From NCBI GenBank assembly GCA_963782965.1, contig CAWALV010000002.1:372001-436000 (forward strand): a DNA stretch of 64,000 nucleotides, in the 5' to 3' direction. The notes under the pieces are model-generated. The model was given only the letters and a program-made list of their open reading frames with translations. It was not told where the DNA came from and did no database searches. Made by a program: the position numbers and the translations under genes. This DNA comes from CAWALV01 sp963782965. Its GTDB lineage: Bacteria; Actinomycetota; Actinomycetes; Acidothermales; Acidothermaceae. The stretch's first letter is position 1, and the number at the start of each line of letters is the position of its first letter. This document shows positions 26,648 to 36,076 of this stretch, in pieces.

Positions 26648-27478
26648 TCAGGCGCTCTCGGCGTCGAGTTCCAGGGCTGAAGACTCGGCCGGCTGGTGCG
26701 CTTGGACGTCATGCCTTGTCAGCGCGAGGTATCCCACCATCACGACCATCAGCGCGGCGAAACCAGCGGCGACCGGGCCGGCGCCCCAGCCCAGACCGTG
26801 GTCGGCGCGTGGCTTGCCGAGGCCGTCGGCGATCGAGGCGCCGAGCGGGCGCGTGAGCACGTAGGCGACCCAAAAGCAGGCGATCGGGTTCCAGCGCAAG
26901 AAGCGGTAGCCGGCCGCGGGGATGAGAATCAGGCCGCCGAACAGCGCAGCCGACGGGAAGTAGCCGAGGTTGACGGTGATCGCGGTGTAGTCACCGACAG
27001 CGGTGCCCATCGCGAAGGTGGCGACGACCGTCGCCCAGTAGAACAACTCGCGCCTGGTGGTGTCGATCGTGTGGATGGACAGCGTGCGTTCGGTGGCCTG
27101 CCAGCACGCGAACACACCGGCCAGCACGACCGCGTACAGAAGTGACGACACCGGGTACGGCACGCCCAGTCCGACGTGCAGCACGTCGGCGGCCATCGTG
27201 CCGAACACCCCGACCATGGCAACGGCGAACCAGTAGGCCCATCGCTGGTAGCGGCCTACCCGAAGCTGGATCGTCAGGGCGACGACGAATGCGGCGAAGC
27301 CTCCGACGACCGCCAGCTGCGGCGCGATCTCATGCACCGAGTAGTCGGACGTCGACTCACCCAAAGCCGTCGAAAGACCCTTGGTGATCCAGAAGGCTGC
27401 GGTGATCTGCGGCACCCGAAGCGCTCCTCGCGCGGTCAGCCAGGCTGGACCGGGCCGACCGCTCCTCGCTTCCGCCAT
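26648..27478 (-). CDS. DUF347-repeat integral membrane protein (COG4705-like)
   Basis: About 276 residues with eight or so hydrophobic helices and the repeated DUF347 pattern: AFWITKGLSTALGESTSDY, MAADVLHVGLGVPYPVSS, MGTAVGDYTAITVNLGYFPS and RPLGASIADGLGKP. Each repeat has a small-residue helix with an acidic residue. The family is uncharacterised, with a suggested link to metal or manganese response. Start at the ATG 27478; GTG at 27499 is an alternative. It converges with the GGDEF-EAL gene, with only 48 bases between them including GTCGCGCACGCGAC, a small hairpin. Confidence 0.82.
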   Translation of the reverse strand: MAEARSGRPGPAWLTARGALRVPQITAAFWITKGLSTALGESTSDYSVHEIAPQLAVVGGFAAFVVALTIQLRVGRYQRWAYWFAVAMVGVFGTMAADVLHVGLGVPYPVSSLLYAVVLAGVFACWQATERTLSIHTIDTTRRELFYWATVVATFAMGTAVGDYTAITVNLGYFPSAALFGGLILIPAAGYRFLRWNPIACFWVAYVLTRPLGASIADGLGKPRADHGLGWGAGPVAAGFAALMVVMVGYLALTRHDVQAHQPAESSALELDAESA

Positions 27479-27508
27479 GCCGGCGTCGCCACCTCCCACC
27501 CCGACAGG

Positions 27509-28684
27509 CTAAACGCCTGGATTGAGGAGCGACGCCGTGGCCGCCACCACGGCCGCCCAAGTCTGCGGCCGGGCACCGTGACCGCGACCCGTTTCGGGAT
27601 CCCAGTACTCGGCGTAGCGCGACCGCTCGACGCCGGCGCCCGCGCTGCGAGCCAGCTGCTCGGCGAGGTCGCCTCGGTTCCAGCGCAGCGCGGCGACCAC
27701 GCACAGGTAGGTCAGCTGCGGCCAGCAGCCGCCCCGCCAGTAAGCGCGCGGTCGATAGAGCGGGTCGTCGAGGCGCAGGTACCGCGGGCCGAACGGGCCG
27801 GCGAACTGGCGGGGATCGCCGAGCCGGTCGAGCGCACGCGCTGCTTTCACGGGGTCTGTCGTCGACAGTGCCGGCAGGAGGCCGTCCAGCGTCGGCACCC
27901 GAACGCTGGCACCACCACCGCGGACGGCGACGTCGGCCCACATGCCGATCTCGTCGTCCCACGTGGCCGCGTCGAGCGCCGCTGCGAGCGCACGCCCGCG
28001 CGCCGACCACGACTCGTCGCCCAGCGCCTCGCCCAGCACGGTTGCCGCGTCGGCAGCGATCGCGTTGAAGGCGGCGGGCGCGGCAACGAACACACGGTTA
28101 TCGAGTGCTTCGCCGGTGGCGGCGAAGGATGTCGACGCCAGCACGCGACGATCGAAACGGGTCCAGCGTCTGCGCCTCCAGCGGGCGGAGCCGACCCAGC
28201 TGTCCCAGCGGGGGGAGTCGTCGGCGCCGCTTTCCCACGGGTGCACGATGACGAGCAGCCCATCGCGCAGTCGCAATCTCCAGAGGGCGTCGAGGGCCGT
28301 GGCCGCGGCGTCCCACAGGCGTTGGGGTGGGGTGAGCCCGGCATCGGCGGCAGCGCGAAGCGCGCGGGCGTACACCGGCGGCTGGGTGAACGACGACACT
28401 GCGCGCAGCGGCCCCCGCGGATCGGTCGGGCTCGCGTAGCGCATATGCGGCAGGAAGCCGCTCGGTAGCTGGCCGGCGAACACCGCCTCCAGCTCGGTCA
28501 GGGCCCGAGCATCGCCGACTGCGGACCACGCAATGGAGTGGAAGCAGGAGTCCCACAGCCAAAGGTGCGGGTAGCTGCGCCGATTCGGGAAGCAGTAACC
28601 CCGCTCGTCGTCCCAGGCGTTTTCGAGCACCTCGCGCGCGTGGGTCTCGAGCGCAACCGCGCGGCGCTGGGGAGCGCGCATCAT
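27509..28684 (-). CDS. GH63/trehalase-like (alpha/alpha)6-barrel glycosidase
   Basis: 391 residues. Motifs of the clan G/GH63 mannosylglycerate hydrolase type: NRRSYPHLWLWDSCFHSIAW, PPVYARALRAAADAGL, HPWESGADDSPRWDSWVG, RPRAYWRGGCWPQLTYLCVV and YAEYWDPETGRGHGARPQTW. WESG-D-SPRWD and EYW-P-TG-G are the usual catalytic-cleft segments. No signal peptide, so a cytoplasmic hydrolase of a small glycoside (mannosyl- or glucosylglycerate, or a similar solute) is likely; the substrate is inferred. It begins 237 bases from the divergent membrane protein gene. Confidence 0.82.
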   Translation of the reverse strand: MMRAPQRRAVALETHAREVLENAWDDERGYCFPNRRSYPHLWLWDSCFHSIAWSAVGDARALTELEAVFAGQLPSGFLPHMRYASPTDPRGPLRAVSSFTQPPVYARALRAAADAGLTPPQRLWDAAATALDALWRLRLRDGLLVIVHPWESGADDSPRWDSWVGSARWRRRRWTRFDRRVLASTSFAATGEALDNRVFVAAPAAFNAIAADAATVLGEALGDESWSARGRALAAALDAATWDDEIGMWADVAVRGGGASVRVPTLDGLLPALSTTDPVKAARALDRLGDPRQFAGPFGPRYLRLDDPLYRPRAYWRGGCWPQLTYLCVVAALRWNRGDLAEQLARSAGAGVERSRYAEYWDPETGRGHGARPQTWAAVVAATASLLNPGV

Positions 28685-28921
28685 CCTCTCCCTCCGGCCG
28701 CGGAAGCTCTCGACGTCCAGTCTGCAAGCGGTGAGAGCCGTTGTCGCGCGTGCATTCCCCTAGGCACGGAGCGTGCCCTCGCGGGCCGCAGCTGTGACGC
28801 CGCTGAGATTGGTCATCTCCGCGCAGGCTCCCGCGGTGGGATCGATCGCCGCATCGATCCTGAGCGGTAGTGTTGACGCTGGCATCTTTCCGGCGGGTTC
28901 CCGAAGGGCAACGGTAGCGGC

Positions 28922-30586
28922 ATGCGGCGACCGGAGCGCGTGCGCTCAGCGTTGGTGCCACCGGCGTTGGGCTCGCACGGCCTATCTGACCACCGTGACG
29001 GCGACGGGGCGGTACCCGCGCTCGTGCGTCGGCTCGCGACCTGGGTGTGGGCACTACCCCTGGTCGTGGGCGGGGCGCTGCTGCTCGCCGGCCTGCGCGG
29101 GAGCGACCTCGCCGCACAGCAGTACCGGGCGTGGGTGTTCGGAGCGCACGGTCTCCTGCTGTGGGATTTCAACTGGTACGGCGGTCACGCTGATCTCGGG
29201 TACAGCGCACTCTTCCCGCCCGTCGCCGCGTTGGTCGGCGTGCTGCCGCTCACCATTGCGGCCAGCGCCGGGTCGACCTACCTGGCGGGTCGCCTGATCG
29301 GTGCCCCGGATACCTGGCCGTCGGTGCTCGCCCGTACCTGGTTCGCGCTGTCAACGGTGGGAGACGTTCTCGTCGGGCGAGGGCCGTTCGCCTGCGCCGT
29401 GACCTTCGGCGTGGCGGCGTTACTGGCAACGAAGACGGGACGCCGAGCGGCTGCGTGCGCCGCGGCGATCGCATGTTCGCTCTTCAGCCCCCTTGCAGCC
29501 GCTTTCCTGCTGGTGATCGGTGTCATGTGGGCGCCGTCCATCGGCTGGCGGCGGGTCAGTTGGCTTTCGGGTGCCTTCGCCGGGCTCGCCGTCGCGGCGC
29601 TCGCCGGTGACGGCGGCTACTTCCCGTTCCCGTGGACGGCGTTCGTCGGGCAACTGGCGATCGTGGCAGTGGGCCTCATCGTGACCCCGCGCCGGTACCG
29701 GCAGACCCGACGTGGGCTCCTCATCTACGGCGCCATCTGCTTAGGTCTGTTCGCTGTGCCGACGCCGGTGGGTGGCAACATCGCCCGGCTGGGTGCTCTT
29801 GTCGTCGGCCCGGTCGCAGCGGTCGTGTTGATCCGCGCTCGACGCCGGGTCGCGCTGGTCGTCGTCGCGGCACCGTTGCTCGCCTTCCAAGCGCTGCCGG
29901 TGTTCAGCTCGACTGCGTGGGCGCAAGACGACCCGTCGGCGCACGCGAGCTACTACACGGGCATGCTGGCTTTTCTCGACGGCCACGTCGGGCCTGCAGG
30001 TCGTGTGGAGATACCGTTCACGCGCACGCATTGGGAGGCGACGTTCGTCGCCGAGTCGGTGCCACTGGCCCGGGGCTGGGAGCGCCAAGTCGACGTCTCC
30101 CACAATGACGTTCTCTACCAGCCATTGACCGCGGATCAGTACCGCGAGTGGCTCGACGCGAACGCTGTCGACTACGTTGCCCTGCCCGACACACCGCTCG
30201 ACCAGGGCGGTGAGGCGGAAGCCGCGCTGCTGACGCACCCGCCGTCGTGGCTGACCCTGGCTTACACCGACGCCCACTGGCGAATCTGGCGGGTCGACGG
30301 CGCGACCCCGCTTGCCACCGGAGTTGCGCACGTGACCGCGCGGACACCCGCGAAGATCACCCTGTGGTCATCCGGCCGCGGCGTAAGCGAGCTTCGGGTT
30401 CGATGGTCGCCCTACTGGCATATCGCGGCAGGACACGCATGCGTCGCGCATGCTGCCGACGACATGACGCTGCTCGTGACGGATAAATCCGGGCAGGTCA
30501 CGCTCAACACCAGGCCGAGCGTCGACAACGAAGCTGTCTGCACTCAGGCGGAGCTTCTCGCGGCGGGTGTCCGAGCTCGGCCGTAG
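28922..30586 (+). CDS. Large polytopic membrane protein with C-terminal extracytoplasmic domain
   Basis: 554 residues: about ten hydrophobic helices in residues 40-330 (WVWALPLVVGGALLLAGL, WDFNWYGGHADLGYSALFPP, AAAFLLVIGVMWAPSIGW) followed by a soluble part (YYTGMLAFLDGHVGPAGRVE, FTRTHWEATFVAESVPLARG, WLDANAVDYVALPDTPL). The early aspartate in a first loop and the overall plan resemble GT-C polyprenyl-linked glycosyltransferases and related membrane proteins of actinobacteria. Function not established; cell-envelope sugar transfer is a guess. It ends at a strong shared terminator. Confidence 0.7.
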   Translation: MRRPERVRSALVPPALGSHGLSDHRDGDGAVPALVRRLATWVWALPLVVGGALLLAGLRGSDLAAQQYRAWVFGAHGLLLWDFNWYGGHADLGYSALFPPVAALVGVLPLTIAASAGSTYLAGRLIGAPDTWPSVLARTWFALSTVGDVLVGRGPFACAVTFGVAALLATKTGRRAAACAAAIACSLFSPLAAAFLLVIGVMWAPSIGWRRVSWLSGAFAGLAVAALAGDGGYFPFPWTAFVGQLAIVAVGLIVTPRRYRQTRRGLLIYGAICLGLFAVPTPVGGNIARLGALVVGPVAAVVLIRARRRVALVVVAAPLLAFQALPVFSSTAWAQDDPSAHASYYTGMLAFLDGHVGPAGRVEIPFTRTHWEATFVAESVPLARGWERQVDVSHNDVLYQPLTADQYREWLDANAVDYVALPDTPLDQGGEAEAALLTHPPSWLTLAYTDAHWRIWRVDGATPLATGVAHVTARTPAKITLWSSGRGVSELRVRWSPYWHIAAGHACVAHAADDMTLLVTDKSGQVTLNTRPSVDNEAVCTQAELLAAGVRARP

Positions 30587-30599
30587 TGGTGGGGCGATC

Positions 30600-30630
30600 A
30601 GGGAGCGGCGCTGTTTGGGCGCCGCTCCCT
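30600..30630. terminator. Bidirectional hairpin terminator
   Basis: A perfect 12-base-pair stem, AGGGAGCGGCGC (30600-30611) with GCGCCGCTCCCT (30619-30630), and a 7-base loop TGTTTGG. It lies 14 bases after the stop of the membrane protein and 14 bases past the stop of the convergent GH3 gene, so it serves both. No long T tract, normal for actinobacteria. Confidence 0.9.
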
Positions 30631-30643
30631 TCAGGCCGCCCGG

Positions 30644-33600
30644 CTAGAAATGGAACGGGAAGGCTGCGCTGATCCCGGTAGTCGCGTTGCCTGCGGTGAG
30701 CGTCAGCGTGACCGCTCCCGCTTGGTCGGGTGAACCATTCGCGGTGCCGTTGTACCACTGGGTCGCGTACTTGGCGGTGGGGTCGACGAACTCGACCTGG
30801 TAGTCGCCGGGAGGCACGGCATCGAACTCGTAGAACCCGTTACTGCCGGTCGTAGCCGGTGGCAATGCATCGGTCATGGTGCCTGCGACCACCAGGTGAA
30901 CTGTCAGGTTGGCGAACGGGAAGCTGCCGTGGAAAGACCCGAAACTGAAGGTGATGTTCGCAGCACCGGCGACCACGGCCGTCGTGGCCGTGGGTGCTTG
31001 GTTCAGTACGGTCAGGGTCAGCGCTTGCGTTGCAGGCGGCAACCCGTTCGACGCCGTGACCGTCAGCGGATAGACCCCTTGCGAGCCGCTCGCCGGTGTG
31101 CCGGCGAGCGTCGCCGTCCCATCACCGTTGTCGGTGAAGGTGACCCCTGCGGGCAGATTCCCCGACGCCGTAAGGGACGGCGTGGGGTATCCGGTCGCAG
31201 TAACGGTGAAGGAACCGGCCGAGCCCGCGACGAACACCGATGAGGCAGTGGAGCTTAGACCCGGGCGGGTACCGACGAAGAGCGTGAAGGATTGGGTTTG
31301 CTTCGGCGACACCCCGTTTTCGGCGGTGATGGTGATCGGGTATGCGCCGAGGGTGGTTGGTGCGGTGCCGGCGATGGTCGCCGTGCCGTCACCGTTGTCG
31401 GTGAAGGCGATGCCGGTCGGCAGGGCGCCGGATTCGGTGAGATGCGCCGTCGGCATGGAGTTCGTGCTGACGGTGAAGGTTCCTGGCTGCCCCGCTTCGA
31501 ACACGGTGGAGGAGTCGGACGTGAACTCCAGCGGCGCGACGTCGACGCTGAAGCTGGTCGATGCCCGACCGCCCTGGTATTCCACGACGGCGGTCAGCGT
31601 GGCGATGCCGCTGCCGACTGTACGCAGCGCGCCGTGCTCGACGCGCACCACGTCCTTGTTGTTGGAGGAGTAGCGCACGTGCAGTTCGCGCGGCAGCGGG
31701 GTGCTTCGGCCCTTGGTGATGTAGCCGTAGAGGGCTTGGTCGTTCATCGACACCGTGAGTTGCGGGTCGATAGTGGTGTTGATGTCGAACATCACGCGCT
31801 GTGCAACCTGCTTCGATAGATCGCCAGTCTGGATCGGCTTGGCGGTAACCACTGTCGGCTGCTCCCTGATCGCACCGAAGAGTTCCACCGACGAGTGAAG
31901 CTGCACGTCGGCGTCGGCAGCGGAGGAGCTCACCTGTAGCCCGTAGCGGCCGGGGTCGACGACGTACTTGTTCGCAGTGGTGTCCCAGAACGCGAGCGAC
32001 GACGCCTTCACCTGGAACGTGACGGTCTTCGTCTCACCCGGCTGCACCGTGACCTTCTGGAAGCCCTCGAGCCGCTTGATCGGCCGTTGTGCCGAAGCTG
32101 GCTCGAACGGCGTCGTCACGTACAACTGCGGGACCGCCGCTGCTTCGGTGCTGCCGTTGTTGTGCACCCGGGCGCTCACCGTGATCGTGCCATCGGCGGC
32201 GCTGACTCGCGGCCGCTGGATGCGAAGGTCGGAGTAGCTGAACGTGTTGTAGCCCAGGCCGTAACCGAACGGGTAGCTCGCCGATCCGGTGAAGTACTCG
32301 TAGGTGCGGCCAGGAGTGGAGGCAGTGGGCCGGATCGTGTAGTCCGTTATCGGTGGCACTTGGGATTCATCCGTGTACCACGTGAACGGTAGGTGCCCAC
32401 TCGGGTTGACCTTGCCCACCAAGACATCGGCAAGCGCACTGCCCTGCTCTTCGCCGTTGTAGGAGCTCCACAGCAGCGCCGGGGTCGTGTCCTGGAAGCT
32501 CGCCAGGTCGACCTCGCCGACGGTCTCCAGATAAACGATGGTGTTCGGGTTGGCGGCCTCGACCTGGGAGATCATCGAGGCCTGTGCGCCCGGCAGGGCA
32601 AGGTCGGTGCGGTCGTGGTCCTCCGCGGACGTCGTGGAGTCGGTGCCTGCCATGACGATGACGGCGTCGTAGTTCGCGGCTGCGCTGATGGAGGCCTGGT
32701 CGACGGTGGTCAGTGAGGAGGCGTTCGTTCCGCCAGTCACGCCCGGCAGGTAGTCGACCGTGGCACTCGGGTCGATCGCCTGCACGGCCGCCTTGACGCC
32801 CTGGTAGACGTTGGTCTCCTTCGCCTGACCGGCGGCGGCCTGGATGCTGGAGTAGCCGCCCAGGAACATCGCGCCGCTGGGGTTGGCGAAGTAGCCGATC
32901 ACGGCGACCTTGTAGGGGCCCGACCGTGGCACCTGCAACGGCAGCAGTGAGCTGGCGTCGGCGCCGTTGCCGACCGACTGGTTCTTGAGCAGCACGATGC
33001 TCTGGTCGGCTACTGCACGCGCCTTGGCGAGCCGAGCCGGGGTTTCGGTCACCGCGTTGTTGGCGTCGCTGTTGACCCAGGTGGTGTCACCGAGGCGGAT
33101 CCGCGCCGCCTTCACCCACGGCACCTGGCTCTCGGCGTCGAACTCACCGGTTGCGAACCGAGCGGTGAACAGCCGCACCACCGAGGTGTCGACGTCCCCG
33201 ACGTTGTAGACGTCGGTCTGGGTGGGGATCTGCTGCGCGATCGCGGTCGGGATGGTGTTGCCGTAGTTGTACTGGTCGGAGTAGCCGGCGTTGCAGTCGA
33301 GGTCTTCACCGGCGGAGTTCGCGTACGCAGTGCGGCCATATTGGTCGAGCGGTGCCGAAGCCTGCGGTGGCTGCCAGTTGTGGCCGGCCTGGATCTCATA
33401 GATCGCGTCGCAGTCGCTGGTGAAGTAGCCGGTGAATCCGAACGTCTCGCGGGCCATGGTGTCCATGAGCTGCACGCTCGCCGCGGCGGGTACCCCGTTG
33501 ACCTCGTTGTAGGAACTCATGATCGAGCCGGGATGGCTCTGGTCGATGATGCTGGCGAACTGCGCGGTGTAGTACTCCCGTAGCGTGCGCTGGTCCATGT

Positions 33601-34291
33601 CGGCAGAGCCGGTACGCCGGTTCACTTCGCTGTTGTTCGCGGCGTAGTGCTTCAACGTGGCGATCGCTTGGTAGTAGCCGTTCGCCGATCGAGGCAGCGT
33701 TCCTTCTTGCGTTTGGCCCTGCAAGCCGTCGACGTACTGCGACGCCAGGTCGGCCGTCAGAAGCGGGTCCTCACTCCACGACTCGTCGTTGCGGCCCCAC
33801 CGCGGGTCGCGGCTGAGGTTCACCGTCGGGGCGTAGAAATCCAGGTTCTCCGTGTTGTTCGGCACCACCTCGCGGGCCTCGGCGCCGATCATCTCGGCCT
33901 CCTGGTAGACCAGGTTGTGGTTCCACGTGCTGCCCAGGGAGAGATCCGAGGGGTAGGACGTCGTGTTGGTCACTGTCGTCGCATTGCCCGACGGCGTCAG
34001 CGTCAGCGCATTCACGCCGTGGTTCGACTCGTTCCACCACCCCCAGGCCGCCACACCGAGCCGCGGGATCGCCGGCGGCCGGCTGCTGTCCATCTGGGCG
34101 GCTTTCTCTGCCAGCGTCATTCGCGACACCAGATCGATGGCCCGCTCGACGGGGGAGTACTCGGGGTTCAGATAGATGGGCTCCGCTGCTTTCGGACTGT
34201 CGGACGACCCGGCCGCAGCCGGCCCCATTCCGGCGACCACGCCCGCCGCAACCATGCTCAGCGCCGCGATTGAAGAAGCCCACCTACGCAT
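30644..34291 (-). CDS. Secreted GH3 beta-glycosidase (beta-xylosidase-like) with Ig-like repeats
   Basis: 1215 residues. A signal peptide (MRRWASSIAALSMVAAGVVA, cleavage near AAAG-SS) precedes the GH3 N domain, whose nucleophile is the first aspartate of GYFTSDCDAIYE, near residue 293. Then the GH3 C domain (SIVLLKNQS to GHLPFTWYTDESQVPPITDY), a fibronectin-III-like domain (VPQLYVTTPFEPASAQRP), two putative-Ig repeats (each with TFTDNGDGTAT-like or IAFTDNGDGTAT strands) and a CNA-B-like end. Best family match is xylan 1,4-beta-xylosidase. It releases xylose or glucose outside the cell; the extra modules probably aid substrate binding or wall display. Confidence 0.9.
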   Translation of the reverse strand: MRRWASSIAALSMVAAGVVAGMGPAAAGSSDSPKAAEPIYLNPEYSPVERAIDLVSRMTLAEKAAQMDSSRPPAIPRLGVAAWGWWNESNHGVNALTLTPSGNATTVTNTTSYPSDLSLGSTWNHNLVYQEAEMIGAEAREVVPNNTENLDFYAPTVNLSRDPRWGRNDESWSEDPLLTADLASQYVDGLQGQTQEGTLPRSANGYYQAIATLKHYAANNSEVNRRTGSADMDQRTLREYYTAQFASIIDQSHPGSIMSSYNEVNGVPAAASVQLMDTMARETFGFTGYFTSDCDAIYEIQAGHNWQPPQASAPLDQYGRTAYANSAGEDLDCNAGYSDQYNYGNTIPTAIAQQIPTQTDVYNVGDVDTSVVRLFTARFATGEFDAESQVPWVKAARIRLGDTTWVNSDANNAVTETPARLAKARAVADQSIVLLKNQSVGNGADASSLLPLQVPRSGPYKVAVIGYFANPSGAMFLGGYSSIQAAAGQAKETNVYQGVKAAVQAIDPSATVDYLPGVTGGTNASSLTTVDQASISAAANYDAVIVMAGTDSTTSAEDHDRTDLALPGAQASMISQVEAANPNTIVYLETVGEVDLASFQDTTPALLWSSYNGEEQGSALADVLVGKVNPSGHLPFTWYTDESQVPPITDYTIRPTASTPGRTYEYFTGSASYPFGYGLGYNTFSYSDLRIQRPRVSAADGTITVSARVHNNGSTEAAAVPQLYVTTPFEPASAQRPIKRLEGFQKVTVQPGETKTVTFQVKASSLAFWDTTANKYVVDPGRYGLQVSSSAADADVQLHSSVELFGAIREQPTVVTAKPIQTGDLSKQVAQRVMFDINTTIDPQLTVSMNDQALYGYITKGRSTPLPRELHVRYSSNNKDVVRVEHGALRTVGSGIATLTAVVEYQGGRASTSFSVDVAPLEFTSDSSTVFEAGQPGTFTVSTNSMPTAHLTESGALPTGIAFTDNGDGTATIAGTAPTTLGAYPITITAENGVSPKQTQSFTLFVGTRPGLSSTASSVFVAGSAGSFTVTATGYPTPSLTASGNLPAGVTFTDNGDGTATLAGTPASGSQGVYPLTVTASNGLPPATQALTLTVLNQAPTATTAVVAGAANITFSFGSFHGSFPFANLTVHLVVAGTMTDALPPATTGSNGFYEFDAVPPGDYQVEFVDPTAKYATQWYNGTANGSPDQAGAVTLTLTAGNATTGISAAFPFHF

Positions 34292-34525
34292 ATCGCCCTC
34301 CGATCCGGCCCGGTGCGTATGCGCCGACCCTCAGCACCGGAAGGCGCTCACCACCGCGCTATCGCAGCGGGCTCCCCTCGGCGGCGAAACAGTAGACCTT
34401 CCGCTCTATTTCGGTCAAGGTATGACTTATCAGCTTTCGAGCGGTCTATGCCTCGCGCAAGACTCGCCGTCGTGATCGTTCGCCGCACTCCGACGCGCCC
34501 GTACTTCGACGCGCCCTGAGGATGG

Positions 34526-35401
34526 TCACGCCTCCCTGGGGACCTCACGAAGTTGTCGGGCGAGTTCGTGCCATCGCCAGGCGTAGTGCTCCGCTAGTTG
34601 CGCCAGTGCCGAGGTTTGGTGAGTAGGGACGGCGTCGGGCAGCCGCATCCATTGGTCCGGGGTGAGATTGTTCGCCGTCAGGACGTGCAGGGCTGCGCGT
34701 CCGCGCGCACTCAGCCGGACCGAGGGATCGTTGCAAAGCGTGGCGAGCAGCCGCCCAGGTGGAGCGCCTCCCATGTGCGAAGGCAGCGTGGCGAGCGGCA
34801 GGGAGTCATCGCTGGATCGGCTCGTGGCGACGACGCTGAGCTGGGGCTTTTGGTCGGTGCGGGTGGTCTTGACGAGAAGCGGTGCGCTGCGCCGGCGATT
34901 ATCACGGCCCACCCGGGTCGTCGACTGCTCATGTTGCGCAGTTGCGCGACGCCGAATCGCGGCGATAGTGCCCGGCGCGAGACCCGTCGACGTCGCCACC
35001 CGCCGGTCCGACCAATCGGGATGTATCGCAAGTACCCGCGCGGCGGCGTGCCGCCGATCAGCCAACGTCAGTGGCAGTCCGTGCCGCACATTTGCTTCGA
35101 CCGCAAGGATGAACGCGTCGTCCGCGCTGCCGTCGATGAAGCGCACACTCACCTCTTCTAGTCCCAGAAGGTGCGCGGCCCGGAGCCGGTGCATGCCGTC
35201 GACGACGTTCATGGTCGGCCGGTGGACGACGATGGGCGGTAGCTCGGCCCCTGATTGCGCAAGCGCCGCGACGTGTTGAGCGCACTCACCCGATTGCCGA
35301 GGCGAGAACGTACCCACAAGCTCCCGAATCGCGATCCGGGAGCTTGCCGCGTCGCCATGAGTGGCCTGCGTCGACGGCGCAGGACGGTCGTCGTCGCCCA
35401 C
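34526..35401 (-). CDS. ParB/StrR-like nuclease-fold DNA-binding protein
   Basis: 291 residues. The N-terminal ParB-like domain shows LPPIVVHRPTMNVVDGMHRL, RAAHLLGLEEVSVRFIDGSA and EANVRHGLPLTLADRRHAAA, then a helix-turn-helix (DWSDRRVATSTGLAPGTIAA). This matches StrR/NovG-type regulators rather than chromosome-segregation ParB, because the partner-binding N-terminus is missing. StrR proteins activate specialised-metabolite genes. The gene is divergent (190 bases) from the XRE-metalloprotease operon; nothing recognisable lies in 34292-34525. Confidence 0.8.
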   Translation of the reverse strand: MGDDDRPAPSTQATHGDAASSRIAIRELVGTFSPRQSGECAQHVAALAQSGAELPPIVVHRPTMNVVDGMHRLRAAHLLGLEEVSVRFIDGSADDAFILAVEANVRHGLPLTLADRRHAAARVLAIHPDWSDRRVATSTGLAPGTIAAIRRRATAQHEQSTTRVGRDNRRRSAPLLVKTTRTDQKPQLSVVATSRSSDDSLPLATLPSHMGGAPPGRLLATLCNDPSVRLSARGRAALHVLTANNLTPDQWMRLPDAVPTHQTSALAQLAEHYAWRWHELARQLREVPREA

Positions 35402-35596
35402 GTCAGCTGACGATAGCAGGGGATCGCCTCGTCGTCAGCTGCCACGTTGCCGGCTCGTGCCGGCCCGTGATGGCTCGCTCGACGGCTCCGCATCCCGCGG
35501 TACCAAGCCCCGTGATCGACTACCTCGCGCGCCTGCCGTCGACCGCGCCGTACCCTTCATCTCAGCAACGACAGATGCAACCACACCGAGGTGAGA

Positions 35597-36076
35597 ATGG
35601 CAGCGTCCTCCGCGCCGCCCCAGACGCTTGCCGCCAAGCTCCAGCACCTCTTCGCGACGGTCCGGCCCGCCGGGCGGGGCGAGTACAGCAACCAGGAAGT
35701 GGCCAGCGCGATCGAGGCCGCGGGTGGGGCGACGATCAGCGCAACCTACATCTGGCAGCTGCGCAAAGGCCTTCGCACCAACCCGACCATCAATCATCTC
35801 GAGGCGCTGGCCGGCTTCTTCGGTGTCCCGGTTGCCTACTTCCTCGACGAGGATTCCGCGGCGCGCATCGATGACGAGCTCGAGCTCATCTCGGCACTGC
35901 GCGACCACGGGTTGCGCTCTGTCGCCCTCCGCGCCGCGCCGCTCTCGCCCGAAGGTGTCGAGGCGCTTCGCGCGATGGTCGAGCACGTGAGGCGGTTGGA
36001 GGGCCTGCCCTCCGATGCGGAGCCTGCCGCCCCCACGAGGAAGCCGCCGAAGAGGGGCCGTAGCGGCACCCCATGA
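35597..36076 (+). CDS. XRE-family regulator of an ImmA/IrrE module
   Basis: About 159 residues: a helix-turn-helix (YSNQEVASAIEAAGGATISA, YIWQLRKGLRTNPTINHLEA) followed by AGFFGVPVAYFLDEDSA, then a helical region and a basic tail. This layout resembles EspR/BldD-like regulators. The ATG at 35597 is used; GTG at 35591 also fits. The stop overlaps the metalloprotease ATG (ATGA). In ImmR/ImmA and DdrO/IrrE systems the partner protease cleaves such a regulator; the same is inferred here. Confidence 0.87.
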   Translation: MAASSAPPQTLAAKLQHLFATVRPAGRGEYSNQEVASAIEAAGGATISATYIWQLRKGLRTNPTINHLEALAGFFGVPVAYFLDEDSAARIDDELELISALRDHGLRSVALRAAPLSPEGVEALRAMVEHVRRLEGLPSDAEPAAPTRKPPKRGRSGTP

